DNA of 64,000 bases, from positions 310,001-374,000 of the forward strand of contig NZ_FZNR01000001.1 of assembly GCF_900188005.1 (NCBI RefSeq), read 5' to 3'. Under the pieces are notes generated by a model that saw nothing but the letters and a program-made list of their open reading frames with translations, searched no databases and had not been told where the DNA came from. Positions 48,766 through 56,958 of the stretch are shown one piece after another; positions within the stretch are counted from its first letter, which is position 1; every line of letters begins with the position of its first letter. Both the position numbers and the translations under genes were made by a program. Source of the stretch: Actinoplanes regularis (GTDB taxonomy: Bacteria > Actinomycetota > Actinomycetes > Mycobacteriales > Micromonosporaceae).

Positions 48766-50825
48766 TCGAGAACCCGAACGAGGTAGTAACCAAGGCTCTC
48801 GTCCGCTCCGTCCGGGTCCCCGGTCTGGACAAGCCGGTCGCGCTGATCACCCTGGACAACGGCTTCGACCACAAGAAGCCGAACAGCTTCGGTCCGGCCG
48901 GCCTGCGCTCGCTCGACGAGGCGATCACCGCCGCCATCGAAGCCGACCCGGCGTTCATCGCGGTCACCGGCAAGCCGTACATCTTCTGCGTCGGCGCCGA
49001 CATCACCGGCATGCCGCTGCTCTCCTCCCGCGAGCAGGCCGTCGAGCTGGGCGAGCTGGGTCACCGGGTGTTCGCCCGGCTGAAGAACAGCGAGATCCCG
49101 ACGTTCGCGTTCGTGAACGGCGCGGCGCTCGGCGGTGGCCTCGAGGTCGCCCTGCACTGCCACTACCGCACGGTCTCCACCGGTGCGGCCGCGCTCGGCC
49201 TGCCCGAGGTCGCGATCGGCCTGATCCCCGGCTGGGGCGGCAGCCAGCTGCTGCCGAACCTGATCGGCATCGCCGGCGCCGCCCAGGTGATCCTGCAGAA
49301 CCCGCTGACCCAGAAGGTGCTGCGCCCGAAGCAGGCCAAGGAGATGGGCGTCGCCGACGCGCTCTTCGAGGCGGCCGACTTCCTGGAGGACTCGCTGGCC
49401 TGGGCCGCGGGCGTCGTCAAGGGCGACATCGCGGTCGAGCGTCCCGAGATCGACCGGGACATGTGGGACGGCGTGCTCTGGTTCGCCAAGAACCAGCTGG
49501 ACGAGAAGCTGCACGGCGCGGTCCCGTCCGCCAACAAGGCCCTGGAGCTGCTGGCCCTGGCCAAGGAGGCGTCGTTCGAGGACGGCACCGCGGCGGAGAC
49601 CGAGGCGCTCGCCGACCTGATCATGGGTGACGAGGCGCGTGCCAGCCTGTACGCGTTCGACCTGGTGCAGCGCCGCGCCAAGCGCCCGGTGGGCGTACCG
49701 GACGCCAAGCTGGCCCGCAAGGTCACCAAGGTCGGCATCGTCGGCGCCGGTCTGATGGCGTCCCAGCTGGCCCTGCTCTTCCTGCGCCGCCTGCAGGTCC
49801 CGGTGGTCCTCACCGACCTGGACCAGGCCCGGGTGGACAAGGGCGTGGCGTACGTCAACGAGCAGATCGACAAGCTGGTCGGCAAGCGCCGGATGGACGC
49901 CGGCACCGCGGCCAAGCTGCGCGGCCTGATCAGCGGCTCGGTGGACCGGTCGGTCTTCGCCGACGCCGACTTCGTGATCGAGGCGGTCTTCGAGAACCTC
50001 GAGCTCAAGAAGCAGATCTGGGCCGAGTTCGAGAAGATCGTCAAGCCGGAGGCGATCCTCGCCACCAACACCAGCTCGCTCTCCCTGACCGAGATGGCGG
50101 CCGACCTGGAGCACCCGGAGCGGGTCGTCGGCTTCCACTTCTTCAACCCGGTCGCGGTCCTCCCGCTGCTGGAGATCATCAAGGGTGAGAAGACCGACGA
50201 CGCCACGGTGGCCACCGCGTTCGCCGTCGGCAAGGAGCTGAAGAAGTCCTCGGTGCTGGTCAAGGACGCCCCGGCGTTCGTGGTCAACCGGGTGCTCACC
50301 CGCTTCACCAGCGAGGTCTTCAAGGCCATCGACGCCGGCACCCCGCTGGACGTGGTGAACGAGGCGTTCGACCCGATGGGTCTGCCGATGCGGCCGATCG
50401 CGCTGCTGCAGCTGGTCGGCCCGGCGGTCGCGTACCACGTGGGCGAGACGCTGCACACCGCGTTCCCGGACCGGTTCGTGGACAGCCCCAACCTCAAGAA
50501 GATCGTCGACGCCGGCCTGCCGCTGCTGGTCGACGACGAGATCAACGCCGAGGTCGTCAAGCTGCTCGACGCCGGCGACGCGCCGCTCACGGCCGACGAG
50601 GTGCGCGCCCGGGCGCTCGCCGCGCTGGCCGAGGAGATCCGGATCATGCTCGACGAGGGTGTGGTCGCCGAGGCGCAGGACATCGACCTGTGCATGATCC
50701 TCGGTGCGGGTTACCCGTTCCACCTCGGTGGCATCACGCCGTACCTGGACCGCAGCGGCATCGCGGAGCAGGTCACCGGTAAGCGGTTCCTGCCGGACGG
50801 CCTGGCGAACGTTCGCCGCGCCTGA
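48762..50825 (+). CDS. fadB: Trifunctional-type 3-hydroxyacyl-CoA dehydrogenase/enoyl-CoA hydratase
   Basis: The 687-residue FadB joins an N-terminal enoyl-CoA hydratase (VGADITGMP, and GGGLEVALHCHYRT near the oxyanion hole) to a NAD-binding 3-hydroxyacyl-CoA dehydrogenase (VGIVGAGLMASQLALLF, then FHFFNPVAVLPLLEII and the C-terminal helical domains). It matches the mycobacterial FadA/FadB trifunctional enzyme. The GTG 48762 overlaps the fadA stop (GTGA). A strong terminator follows 12 bp after its stop. Confidence 0.95.
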   Translation: MIENPNEVVTKALVRSVRVPGLDKPVALITLDNGFDHKKPNSFGPAGLRSLDEAITAAIEADPAFIAVTGKPYIFCVGADITGMPLLSSREQAVELGELGHRVFARLKNSEIPTFAFVNGAALGGGLEVALHCHYRTVSTGAAALGLPEVAIGLIPGWGGSQLLPNLIGIAGAAQVILQNPLTQKVLRPKQAKEMGVADALFEAADFLEDSLAWAAGVVKGDIAVERPEIDRDMWDGVLWFAKNQLDEKLHGAVPSANKALELLALAKEASFEDGTAAETEALADLIMGDEARASLYAFDLVQRRAKRPVGVPDAKLARKVTKVGIVGAGLMASQLALLFLRRLQVPVVLTDLDQARVDKGVAYVNEQIDKLVGKRRMDAGTAAKLRGLISGSVDRSVFADADFVIEAVFENLELKKQIWAEFEKIVKPEAILATNTSSLSLTEMAADLEHPERVVGFHFFNPVAVLPLLEIIKGEKTDDATVATAFAVGKELKKSSVLVKDAPAFVVNRVLTRFTSEVFKAIDAGTPLDVVNEAFDPMGLPMRPIALLQLVGPAVAYHVGETLHTAFPDRFVDSPNLKKIVDAGLPLLVDDEINAEVVKLLDAGDAPLTADEVRARALAALAEEIRIMLDEGVVAEAQDIDLCMILGAGYPFHLGGITPYLDRSGIAEQVTGKRFLPDGLANVRRA

Positions 50826-50836
50826 CCGATTCACAC

Positions 50837-50872
50837 CGCCGCCCCCGCCCGGTCTGCCGGGCGGGGGCGGCG
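50837..50872 (+). terminator. Terminator after fadB
   Basis: A perfect 16-bp GC stem (50837-50852 with 50857-50872) with loop TCTG is followed by TTCTGT. It ends the fadAB transcript. Confidence 0.85.
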
Positions 50873-50929
50873 TTCTGTCGTACGGGGCGGATAGGCTGCG
50901 CCACGTCACCCCTGATCATGGAGTTGTCA

Positions 50930-51751
50930 ATGTCGCAGGACCCTTACGCCGGCCAGCCCTTCCCCGGTGTGCCGAACCCGAACGTGCCTTCGCACGACCC
51001 GGCCCCGGACCAACCGCCGACGCTGCCCTTCACCCCGGCCTACGCGCAGCCCACGCCGGATCAGGCGCAGCCGGCCCCGGGCTATCCGCCGCCCGCTCCG
51101 GGCTACTCCGGGTACCCTCAGCCGGCCTACGGCGCGCCGGGATTCCCGCCCCCCGCACCGCCGAAGAAGTCTCGGACCCTGCTGATCGTCCTGCTCTCGG
51201 TGGCCATCGCACTGGTGCTCTGCGTCGGTGGTCTCGCCGTGGTCGGCCTTCTGGCCAAGAAGAACGACGACGACAAGAAGGCCGCCGCCGCCAAGATCAC
51301 CGTGGTTGAGCCGGTAACGCTGGGTGGCCGGGAGAAGCTGGAGAGCGCGGAGTTCACCGAGGTCACCAAGACGATGAAGGCCGGTCTGCTCAAGGATTAC
51401 CCGGGCGCGACACAGTCCGTCGGCGCGTTCTACGGTGAGCCCGCCAAGAAGGACATGGTGATGGCGATCGCCGTCGCCGCCCCGATCCCGAACCCGAAGC
51501 TCGAGCTCAACAAGAACTTCACCAACCTGACCCTGACCGGGATCACGGCGGAGAACGTCACCGACGTCGACGCGGGCCCGCTCGGTGGTGTGGCCAAGTG
51601 CGGCGACAGCAGCATCTCCGGGATGGACGTCGCGATCTGCGCCTGGACCGACGACGGCAGCGTCGGCGTGGTCTTCTTCTACAACGCCACCAAGAGCACC
51701 ACGCAGAAGGAGTTCATCTCCCTCCGCTCCGAGCTCGAGAAGACCAGCTAA
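50930..51751 (+). CDS. Pro-rich single-pass membrane protein of unknown function
   Basis: The 273-residue protein has a Pro/Gln/Tyr-rich cytoplasmic N-terminus (about 1-80, with QPAPGYPPPAPGYSGYPQP-like repeats), a membrane helix (LLIVLLSVAIALVLCVGGLAVVGLL in part, about 85-105) and a ~160-residue extracellular domain with two cysteines. No family is recognised. ATG 50930 is chosen for GGAG 6 nt upstream; ATG 50918 is also in frame. A TAGGCT -10 box near 50892 gives a normal leader. Its stop overlaps the convergent histidine kinase stop by 4 bp. Confidence 0.72.
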   Translation: MSQDPYAGQPFPGVPNPNVPSHDPAPDQPPTLPFTPAYAQPTPDQAQPAPGYPPPAPGYSGYPQPAYGAPGFPPPAPPKKSRTLLIVLLSVAIALVLCVGGLAVVGLLAKKNDDDKKAAAAKITVVEPVTLGGREKLESAEFTEVTKTMKAGLLKDYPGATQSVGAFYGEPAKKDMVMAIAVAAPIPNPKLELNKNFTNLTLTGITAENVTDVDAGPLGGVAKCGDSSISGMDVAICAWTDDGSVGVVFFYNATKSTTQKEFISLRSELEKTS

Positions 51752-52977
51752 CCGCCGCTTCTCGGCACGCTGGCGGTCGCGGCCACCACAGGTGTGGTGT
51801 CCGCGGCCGGCAGCGAGACGGTGACCTCCAGCCCGCCGTCGGGCAGGGCGACCGCGGAGACCGTGCCGCCGTGCGCGTCGCACACCGCCCGGACGATCGA
51901 GAGCCCCAGGCCGGAGCCGCGCGATCCGGTCCGCTCCCAGCCGCCCCGCCGGAACGGCTCGAACAGCCCCGGCACCTCGGACTGATCCACCTCGTGCCCG
52001 GTGTTGCCGACGATCAGCCGGGCCTGCCCGCCCACCGAGGTGGTCCGCAGCCAGAGCCGGCCGAGCAGGTGGTTGTACCGGATCGCGTTCTCGACCAGGT
52101 TGCCGGCGAGCCGGTCCAGCAGACTGGGGTCGCCCACCACCGGGGCCGCCTCGAGCTCCGTGGTGACCTCCAGCCGCATCCGCTCGGCCTCGTTCCGCAC
52201 CGCCGACAGCCCGTTGTAGGCGCTGGTGGCCAGGTCGGCCGGCACCTTGCGGACCAGCCGCCGGCCGGACTGCGCCTCGGAGCGGGCCAGCACCAGCAGG
52301 GCGTCGACCAGGCCGTTGGCCCGCATCGAGGCGTCGCGCACCACCCGGGCCATCCGGCGGTACTCGGCGACGTCGGCCTCGGGGTCGCTGAGCGTCACGT
52401 CGATCTCGGTCCGCATCACCGCGAGCGGGGTGCGCAGCTCGTGCGAGGCGTTCGCGACGAACCGCTTCTGCGACTCGAACGCTCCCGCCAGCCGGTCCAG
52501 CATCGCGTCGAACGTCCGGGCCAGCTCGGCCACCTCGTCGTCCGCCCCGGCGTACCGGATCCGCTGGTCCAGCGTCTCCTCGCCGAGCCGCTGGGCGGTC
52601 TGGGTGACGTTGTGCAGGGGACGCAGGGCGCGGCGGGTCAGCAGGTATCCACCGGCGGTCCCGATGATGCCGATCGCGACCAGCGCGCTCAGCCCTTTGA
52701 TCAGCAGCTGGTCGGAGGCCTGATCGATCATCTCGGTCTGCCAGGACCGCGCCTCATGAACGCTGCCGTTCTTCAGCGTCACGGTCGAGCCGGCGCGCAG
52801 CTCGTCGGCCGGGTGCAGGGACTCGTCGACCAGCAGCCAGGCCAGCATCACCAGCACCGCACCGGCCGTGACCAGGAGGATCCCGTTCAGCAGGGTGAGC
52901 CGCAACCGCAGGGTGGGCCGCAGCAGCCGGTGCAGCACGCTCTGCAGCTGACCCTGTTGACCGTGGTAAACGGTCAC
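51748..52977 (-). CDS. Sensor histidine kinase (HAMP-HisKA-HATPase)
   Basis: The 409-residue kinase has two membrane helices (about 27-48 and 92-112) around a ~40-residue external loop, a HAMP linker (RRALRPLHNVTQTAQRLG), the phospho-His box ASHELRTPLAVM (His about 179) and an ATPase domain with NLVENAIRYN, GNTGHEV and RGSGLGLSIVRAVCDAHGG in parts. GTG 52977 overlaps the regulator stop (GTGA). The external loop is too small to guess its signal. It pairs with the regulator upstream, much like CutRS of Streptomyces. Confidence 0.93.
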   Translation of the reverse strand: MTVYHGQQGQLQSVLHRLLRPTLRLRLTLLNGILLVTAGAVLVMLAWLLVDESLHPADELRAGSTVTLKNGSVHEARSWQTEMIDQASDQLLIKGLSALVAIGIIGTAGGYLLTRRALRPLHNVTQTAQRLGEETLDQRIRYAGADDEVAELARTFDAMLDRLAGAFESQKRFVANASHELRTPLAVMRTEIDVTLSDPEADVAEYRRMARVVRDASMRANGLVDALLVLARSEAQSGRRLVRKVPADLATSAYNGLSAVRNEAERMRLEVTTELEAAPVVGDPSLLDRLAGNLVENAIRYNHLLGRLWLRTTSVGGQARLIVGNTGHEVDQSEVPGLFEPFRRGGWERTGSRGSGLGLSIVRAVCDAHGGTVSAVALPDGGLEVTVSLPAADTTPVVAATASVPRSGG

Positions 52978-53636
52978 GTGGTCACGACCCGGTAACCGGC
53001 GCCGACGACGGTCTCGATCAGCGGCGGATCCCCGAGCTTCTTCCGCAGGGTCATCACGGTCACCCGGACCGTGGTGGTGAAGGGATCCGTGTTCGCGTCC
53101 CAGACCCGCTCGAGCAACTCCTCGCTGGAGACGACCGCGCCGCCCGCCTTGAGCAGCACCTCGAGCACGCCGAACTCCTTGTTGGTGAGCTCCACCGGCA
53201 CCTCGCCGCGGGTCACCGCCCGGCGGCCCGGGTCGAGGACCACGTTGCCGACGCTGAACACCGGTGGCGCGGGCGGGGTGGCCCGCCGGCCCAGCGCCTG
53301 CACCCGGGCCACCAGCTCGTCGAAGGCGAACGGCTTGGGCAGGTAGTCGTCGGCCCCGAGCTGCAGACCCTCCACCCGATCGGCGACCGAGCCACTGGCG
53401 GTGAGCATCAGCACCCGGGTCAGCGCACCGGACTCCACCAGGGCGGCGCAGATCTCGTCACCGTGCATGCCGGGCAGGTCGCGGTCCAGCACCACCACGT
53501 CGTAACGGGTCACGTAGGCCATCTCGTGGCCTTCCAGTCCGTCGTACGCGACGTCGACCGCCATCCCGTGCCGTCGCAGACCGCGAGCGATGGCGTCGGC
53601 CATCGTCCGCTCGTCCTCCACCACCAGCACGCGCAT
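52974..53636 (-). CDS. OmpR-family response regulator
   Basis: The 220-residue regulator has a receiver domain with phospho-acceptor D51 (VVVLDRDLPG) and the LPKPFAFDEL lysine region, followed by a winged-helix DNA-binding domain (LTNKEFGVLEVLLKAGG, FTTTVRVTVMTLRKKLG, GAGYRV). ATG 53636 has GGAGG 6 nt upstream. It is coupled to the kinase gene by GTGA and is divergent from a lipoprotein gene, a possible target. Confidence 0.94.
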   Translation of the reverse strand: MRVLVVEDERTMADAIARGLRRHGMAVDVAYDGLEGHEMAYVTRYDVVVLDRDLPGMHGDEICAALVESGALTRVLMLTASGSVADRVEGLQLGADDYLPKPFAFDELVARVQALGRRATPPAPPVFSVGNVVLDPGRRAVTRGEVPVELTNKEFGVLEVLLKAGGAVVSSEELLERVWDANTDPFTTTVRVTVMTLRKKLGDPPLIETVVGAGYRVVTT

Positions 53637-53751
53637 CGCAGACCTCCGTAACCGCTGGGCGGCCCCGCCGGCCGTAGCTGAAGGCTACCGAAGCCGCCAA
53701 ACGCGGGGACCGCGCTGACCCGGCCCGACCGGCACCGCGGCGCTGATCACG

Positions 53752-53757
53752 TACAGT
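53752..53757 (+). promoter_or_regulatory. -10 box fixing the small lipoprotein start
   Basis: TACAGT is followed by 7 nt and GTG 53765. The other candidate GTG (53756) overlaps the box, so it is unlikely. Confidence 0.45.
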
Positions 53758-53764
53758 GCCACCT

Positions 53765-54208
53765 GTGAAAATCGTCTTTGCTGCCGCCGTGACTGCCACG
53801 CTGCTCCTGAGCGGCTGCGGGCTGACCGGCGACAAGCCCGAGGGCACCCCGTGCGAGCGCTGGCTCGAGACCCAGAAGCAATTCATGCTGGGCAGCCGGA
53901 CGGCCGCGCCGGAGGCGCAGGAGATGCGGCGGGCGGTGCAGAGCAAGGGCAAGGGCGAGCCGCTGCCGGAGGCGGAGCGCCAGAAGATCTGGGCGGCGTA
54001 TTACGGAGCCCAGGCGACCGCCTACCGCGAGATCGCGGAGGACACCACCGATCAGAAGCTGCACGACGCGTTCATCGCGATGGCGGACGATCACCAGCGG
54101 GCGGGCGACACCTTCGGAATCCCCGCGCAGAACGGCCTGATGGACGTCCTGCAGATCTGCGACATCGGCACCGACGAGAACGCCGGCACCCCCAGCGCCG
54201 GCGCCTGA
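53765..54208 (+). CDS. Small lipoprotein of unknown function
   Basis: The 147-residue protein has a lipoprotein signal with lipobox LLSGC (about residue 18) and a mostly helical mature part with two further cysteines (TPCERWLE and QICDIG) that may form a disulfide. No family is recognised. The GTG 53765 is set by the -10 box. It is divergent from the two-component system, which could regulate it. Its stop lies 3 bp before the stop of the convergent beta-propeller gene. Confidence 0.7.
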   Translation: MKIVFAAAVTATLLLSGCGLTGDKPEGTPCERWLETQKQFMLGSRTAAPEAQEMRRAVQSKGKGEPLPEAERQKIWAAYYGAQATAYREIAEDTTDQKLHDAFIAMADDHQRAGDTFGIPAQNGLMDVLQICDIGTDENAGTPSAGA

Positions 54209-54211
54209 TCG

Positions 54212-55561
54212 CTAGACCCGGTACGCCCAGATCCGCAGTCCGCCCGACGACCGGCAGACCAGGTAGTACGCGTCCGAGTCGCACTCCCCGAGTCCGCTGC
54301 CGGCCACCCCGAGCCGGTGGATCTCCGCGTGTCCGGGCACCACCGCTGCGAACACCCGCCCGTCCCGTTTCTCCTTACGGCTCAGCAGCAGCGGCTCGTC
54401 GGCCGCCCCGCCCACCTGCCCGGCCCAGCCGGCCAGGTCCACCCGCAGCTCCCCGGTGCGCGGGTCGGCCAGCCGCACCGGCTCGCCCGAGGCGGCGTCC
54501 GTCTCCAGCACGTAGCCGGCGCGGATCGCCAGGTCGACGTCCTCCTGCACCCGCCACCGGGCCTGCCCGGTGCCCGGGTCGAGCACCCGCAGGTCGCCGT
54601 GCTCGCCGTCGCAGAGCACGTCCTGGCAGTCGGCCGGGTCGGCGACCAGCTCCGGCACCTTGCGGGACCACAGCTGCCGCAGGGTCCGGGCCTCGAAGGC
54701 GACCTGCCGGCCGGGGTTCTGATAGCTGATCAGGGCGACGTCGCCGAGCAGTGAGCCGCTGGCCGGCCCCTGCCCGGCGAACTGCGGCAGCTCGGTCTCC
54801 CGAAGCGGTTTCCCGGTCCGGCCGGCGACCAGGGTGAGCCGCCGGGACGAGGTGATCAGCACGGCCGGCTCGGCACCGGGCACCTGGTCGACGGTCACCG
54901 AACCGCCCGGCGTTGAGGTCCAGAGAGTCCGCCCGTCGCTCAGATCCAGGCCGCGGACCTCGGTGCGCAGCGGCGGCTCGGTGTGCGGCTCGCCCGTGGC
55001 CGAGAAGTAGAGCGGGCCCGGATCGCCGGACTCCTGGTCGTACTCGGTGCCGGGGCGGAACACCCGGTCCACCGTGACGCCGATGCCGCTGCCCGGGAGC
55101 ACGGTCACCGCGATCGGGGAGGACCAGCGGATCAGGCCGGTGTCCGCGTCCACCGCGGTGGTGGCGACGCCGGCGGTCAACAGCACCACCTCACCGGCCT
55201 GCCGGACGGTCACCGAGGCGACCGGGATGATGCCGCGCTCGCCACCGGCCGGGACCTCGATCGTCCAGAGCCGGACCGGCGGGGCGGCCGGGCCCCAGGC
55301 GGTGACGGACGGCTCCCGCCCGGTGCTGTCGACGGTGTAGAGCCGGCCACCGGCGAGTTGGATCGGGCCGTCCGGAGCGATCGAGGCGGTGACGGCGCCG
55401 AGATAGCGCCAGCGGATGGCGGCGGCGGGCGCCGCGCCGCCCAGGACGGCGAGCAGAACCAGGGCCAGCAGCAGGCCGGTGCGGCGATAGGCGGAGAGCG
55501 GGGGGCGCGAGGCGTGCGGCGGGTCGAGGTGGGCTTCGCGGTCCAGCTCGATCAGCGCCAC
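54212..55561 (-). CDS. PQQ-type beta-propeller membrane protein, copy 2
   Basis: The 449-residue protein has one N-terminal membrane helix (LLLALVLLAVLGGAAPAA, about 29-46) and an external domain of repeated beta-propeller blades, with DGRTLWTSTPGG, DTGLIRWSS and GTGQARWRV-type motifs typical of PQQ-like (BamB-like) repeats. No catalytic residues are seen, so it is probably a scaffold or sensor. GTG 55561 lacks a clear ribosome binding site. It is 27 bp after its paralogue, so the two are a tandem duplication in one unit. Confidence 0.8.
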   Translation of the reverse strand: MALIELDREAHLDPPHASRPPLSAYRRTGLLLALVLLAVLGGAAPAAAIRWRYLGAVTASIAPDGPIQLAGGRLYTVDSTGREPSVTAWGPAAPPVRLWTIEVPAGGERGIIPVASVTVRQAGEVVLLTAGVATTAVDADTGLIRWSSPIAVTVLPGSGIGVTVDRVFRPGTEYDQESGDPGPLYFSATGEPHTEPPLRTEVRGLDLSDGRTLWTSTPGGSVTVDQVPGAEPAVLITSSRRLTLVAGRTGKPLRETELPQFAGQGPASGSLLGDVALISYQNPGRQVAFEARTLRQLWSRKVPELVADPADCQDVLCDGEHGDLRVLDPGTGQARWRVQEDVDLAIRAGYVLETDAASGEPVRLADPRTGELRVDLAGWAGQVGGAADEPLLLSRKEKRDGRVFAAVVPGHAEIHRLGVAGSGLGECDSDAYYLVCRSSGGLRIWAYRV

Positions 55562-55588
55562 ACCCCGTCCTTTCCCGTACGGCCTTGC

Positions 55589-56911
55589 TCAGCCCGGGCC
55601 GACTGCCTCGTCGTAGGCCCACACCACCAGTTCACCGATCATCTCCCGGCAGATCAGCCGGCCGGGGGCAGCCTCGCAGTCGCCGGTCCCGGCGGGCAGC
55701 AGGGCGATCGGCCGCAGATGTCCGGTGACCTGGTCGGCGACCGCGACCATGGTACGCGCGCCGACCGGCACCTCTCGGATGACCAGCAGGTCGCCGGCGC
55801 TGTTCGCCCCGGCCAGCGGCAGCCAGCCGGTCAGGTCGACCAGCACCCGGCCGGTCACGCTGTCCACCAGGCCGACCGGCCGGCTGATGTCGGTGTCCGG
55901 GTAGGCCAGCAGGACGGAGCCACGCTCCTCGACGGCCTGCCAGCGGGCCCGGGTCCAGCGCCGGTCCCCGGTCTCCGGGTCGACGGCGTGCACGCCGTAC
56001 TGGCCGAGGAGGCAGGCGAGCAGGCCGCAGGCGCGTACCTCGAAGGTGCCGTCGGCGACTTCACTCCAGAGCGGACGCAGCGTCACCGGGTCGTACGCGG
56101 AGACCTCCATCCCGCTCAGCCCGGGATGCCGCAGCAGCACGACCCCGCCCGCCACCACCGGGTTCTCCGGGCCGTAGTTGGCCGCCGGCAGATCCCGGGT
56201 GGCCAGCAGCCGGCCGTCGGCGACGTCGTAGAGGACAGCGGTCCGGTCGTCGCGGACCACCAGCATCCGGGGGCTGGTGTCGGCGGGACCGGGCACGCCG
56301 AGCACCACCGCGGTGGACGGCACCCGTAGCTGCCAGCGGCTGGTTCCGGTGATCGGGTCGAGCACCTCGATCAGGCCCTGCACACGGCGGTTGCTGCCGG
56401 AGAGACTGCGCGTCCCGGTCACCGCGAGCAGCGCGTCGCTGCCGGTGAAGGTGATCACGCTGCGCGGGTTGTCCCAGGCCTTGGCTCCGGTGGTCAGCGA
56501 GATCGCGGCGGTGCCGTCCGAGGGGCGGCCGCCGGTCCACGGCTGCGTCAGCAGGAGGCCGTCGCCGGTGCGCAGCCGATAGACCGGGGTCGTCCCGTCG
56601 GCCTGCCAGCGCAGCGCTCCGGTGCTCAGGTCGTACGCGGTGACCAGGCCGGAGGTCTGGATGAGCAGCCGACCGGCGTCAGGGATCGCGTAAGGGTCGG
56701 CGGGGCCCATCGGGATCCGCAGCAACGGGGTCAGCGGCGGCTTCGGCAGGGTCGCCGAGGCGGCCGAGCTGACCAGCAGCAGCACCGCGACCAGGACCGG
56801 CGTGAACCAGCGCGGGGCGGCGGCCCGCCAGGGCCGCTCGTAGGTCTCCGGCTCACCCCGGCCGAGCCCGAGGTCGATGACGACCGGCTCGCCGAACGGC
56901 TCCGCACCCAT
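55589..56911 (-). CDS. PQQ-type beta-propeller membrane protein, copy 1
   Basis: The 440-residue protein has a ~35-residue cytoplasmic start, one membrane helix (FTPVLVAVLLLVSSAASA, about 36-53) and an external propeller with blades such as STGALRWQADG, ITGTSRWQLRV and ETGDRRWTRAR. It is a paralogue of the next gene. ATG 56911 is 6 nt after a TAGATT box on the minus strand, so it is leaderless. It begins 47 bp after the dxs stop on the same strand but has its own promoter. Confidence 0.82.
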   Translation of the reverse strand: MGAEPFGEPVVIDLGLGRGEPETYERPWRAAAPRWFTPVLVAVLLLVSSAASATLPKPPLTPLLRIPMGPADPYAIPDAGRLLIQTSGLVTAYDLSTGALRWQADGTTPVYRLRTGDGLLLTQPWTGGRPSDGTAAISLTTGAKAWDNPRSVITFTGSDALLAVTGTRSLSGSNRRVQGLIEVLDPITGTSRWQLRVPSTAVVLGVPGPADTSPRMLVVRDDRTAVLYDVADGRLLATRDLPAANYGPENPVVAGGVVLLRHPGLSGMEVSAYDPVTLRPLWSEVADGTFEVRACGLLACLLGQYGVHAVDPETGDRRWTRARWQAVEERGSVLLAYPDTDISRPVGLVDSVTGRVLVDLTGWLPLAGANSAGDLLVIREVPVGARTMVAVADQVTGHLRPIALLPAGTGDCEAAPGRLICREMIGELVVWAYDEAVGPG

Positions 56912-56917
56912 CCGTCA

Positions 56918-56923
56918 AATCTA
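56918..56923 (-). promoter_or_regulatory. -10 box for the leaderless beta-propeller transcript
   Basis: Read on the minus strand TAGATT is followed by 6 nt and ATG 56911. Confidence 0.5.
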
Positions 56924-56958
56924 ACGGTTCAGTAACGGAGCCGCCCGTCGTGCTTCTG

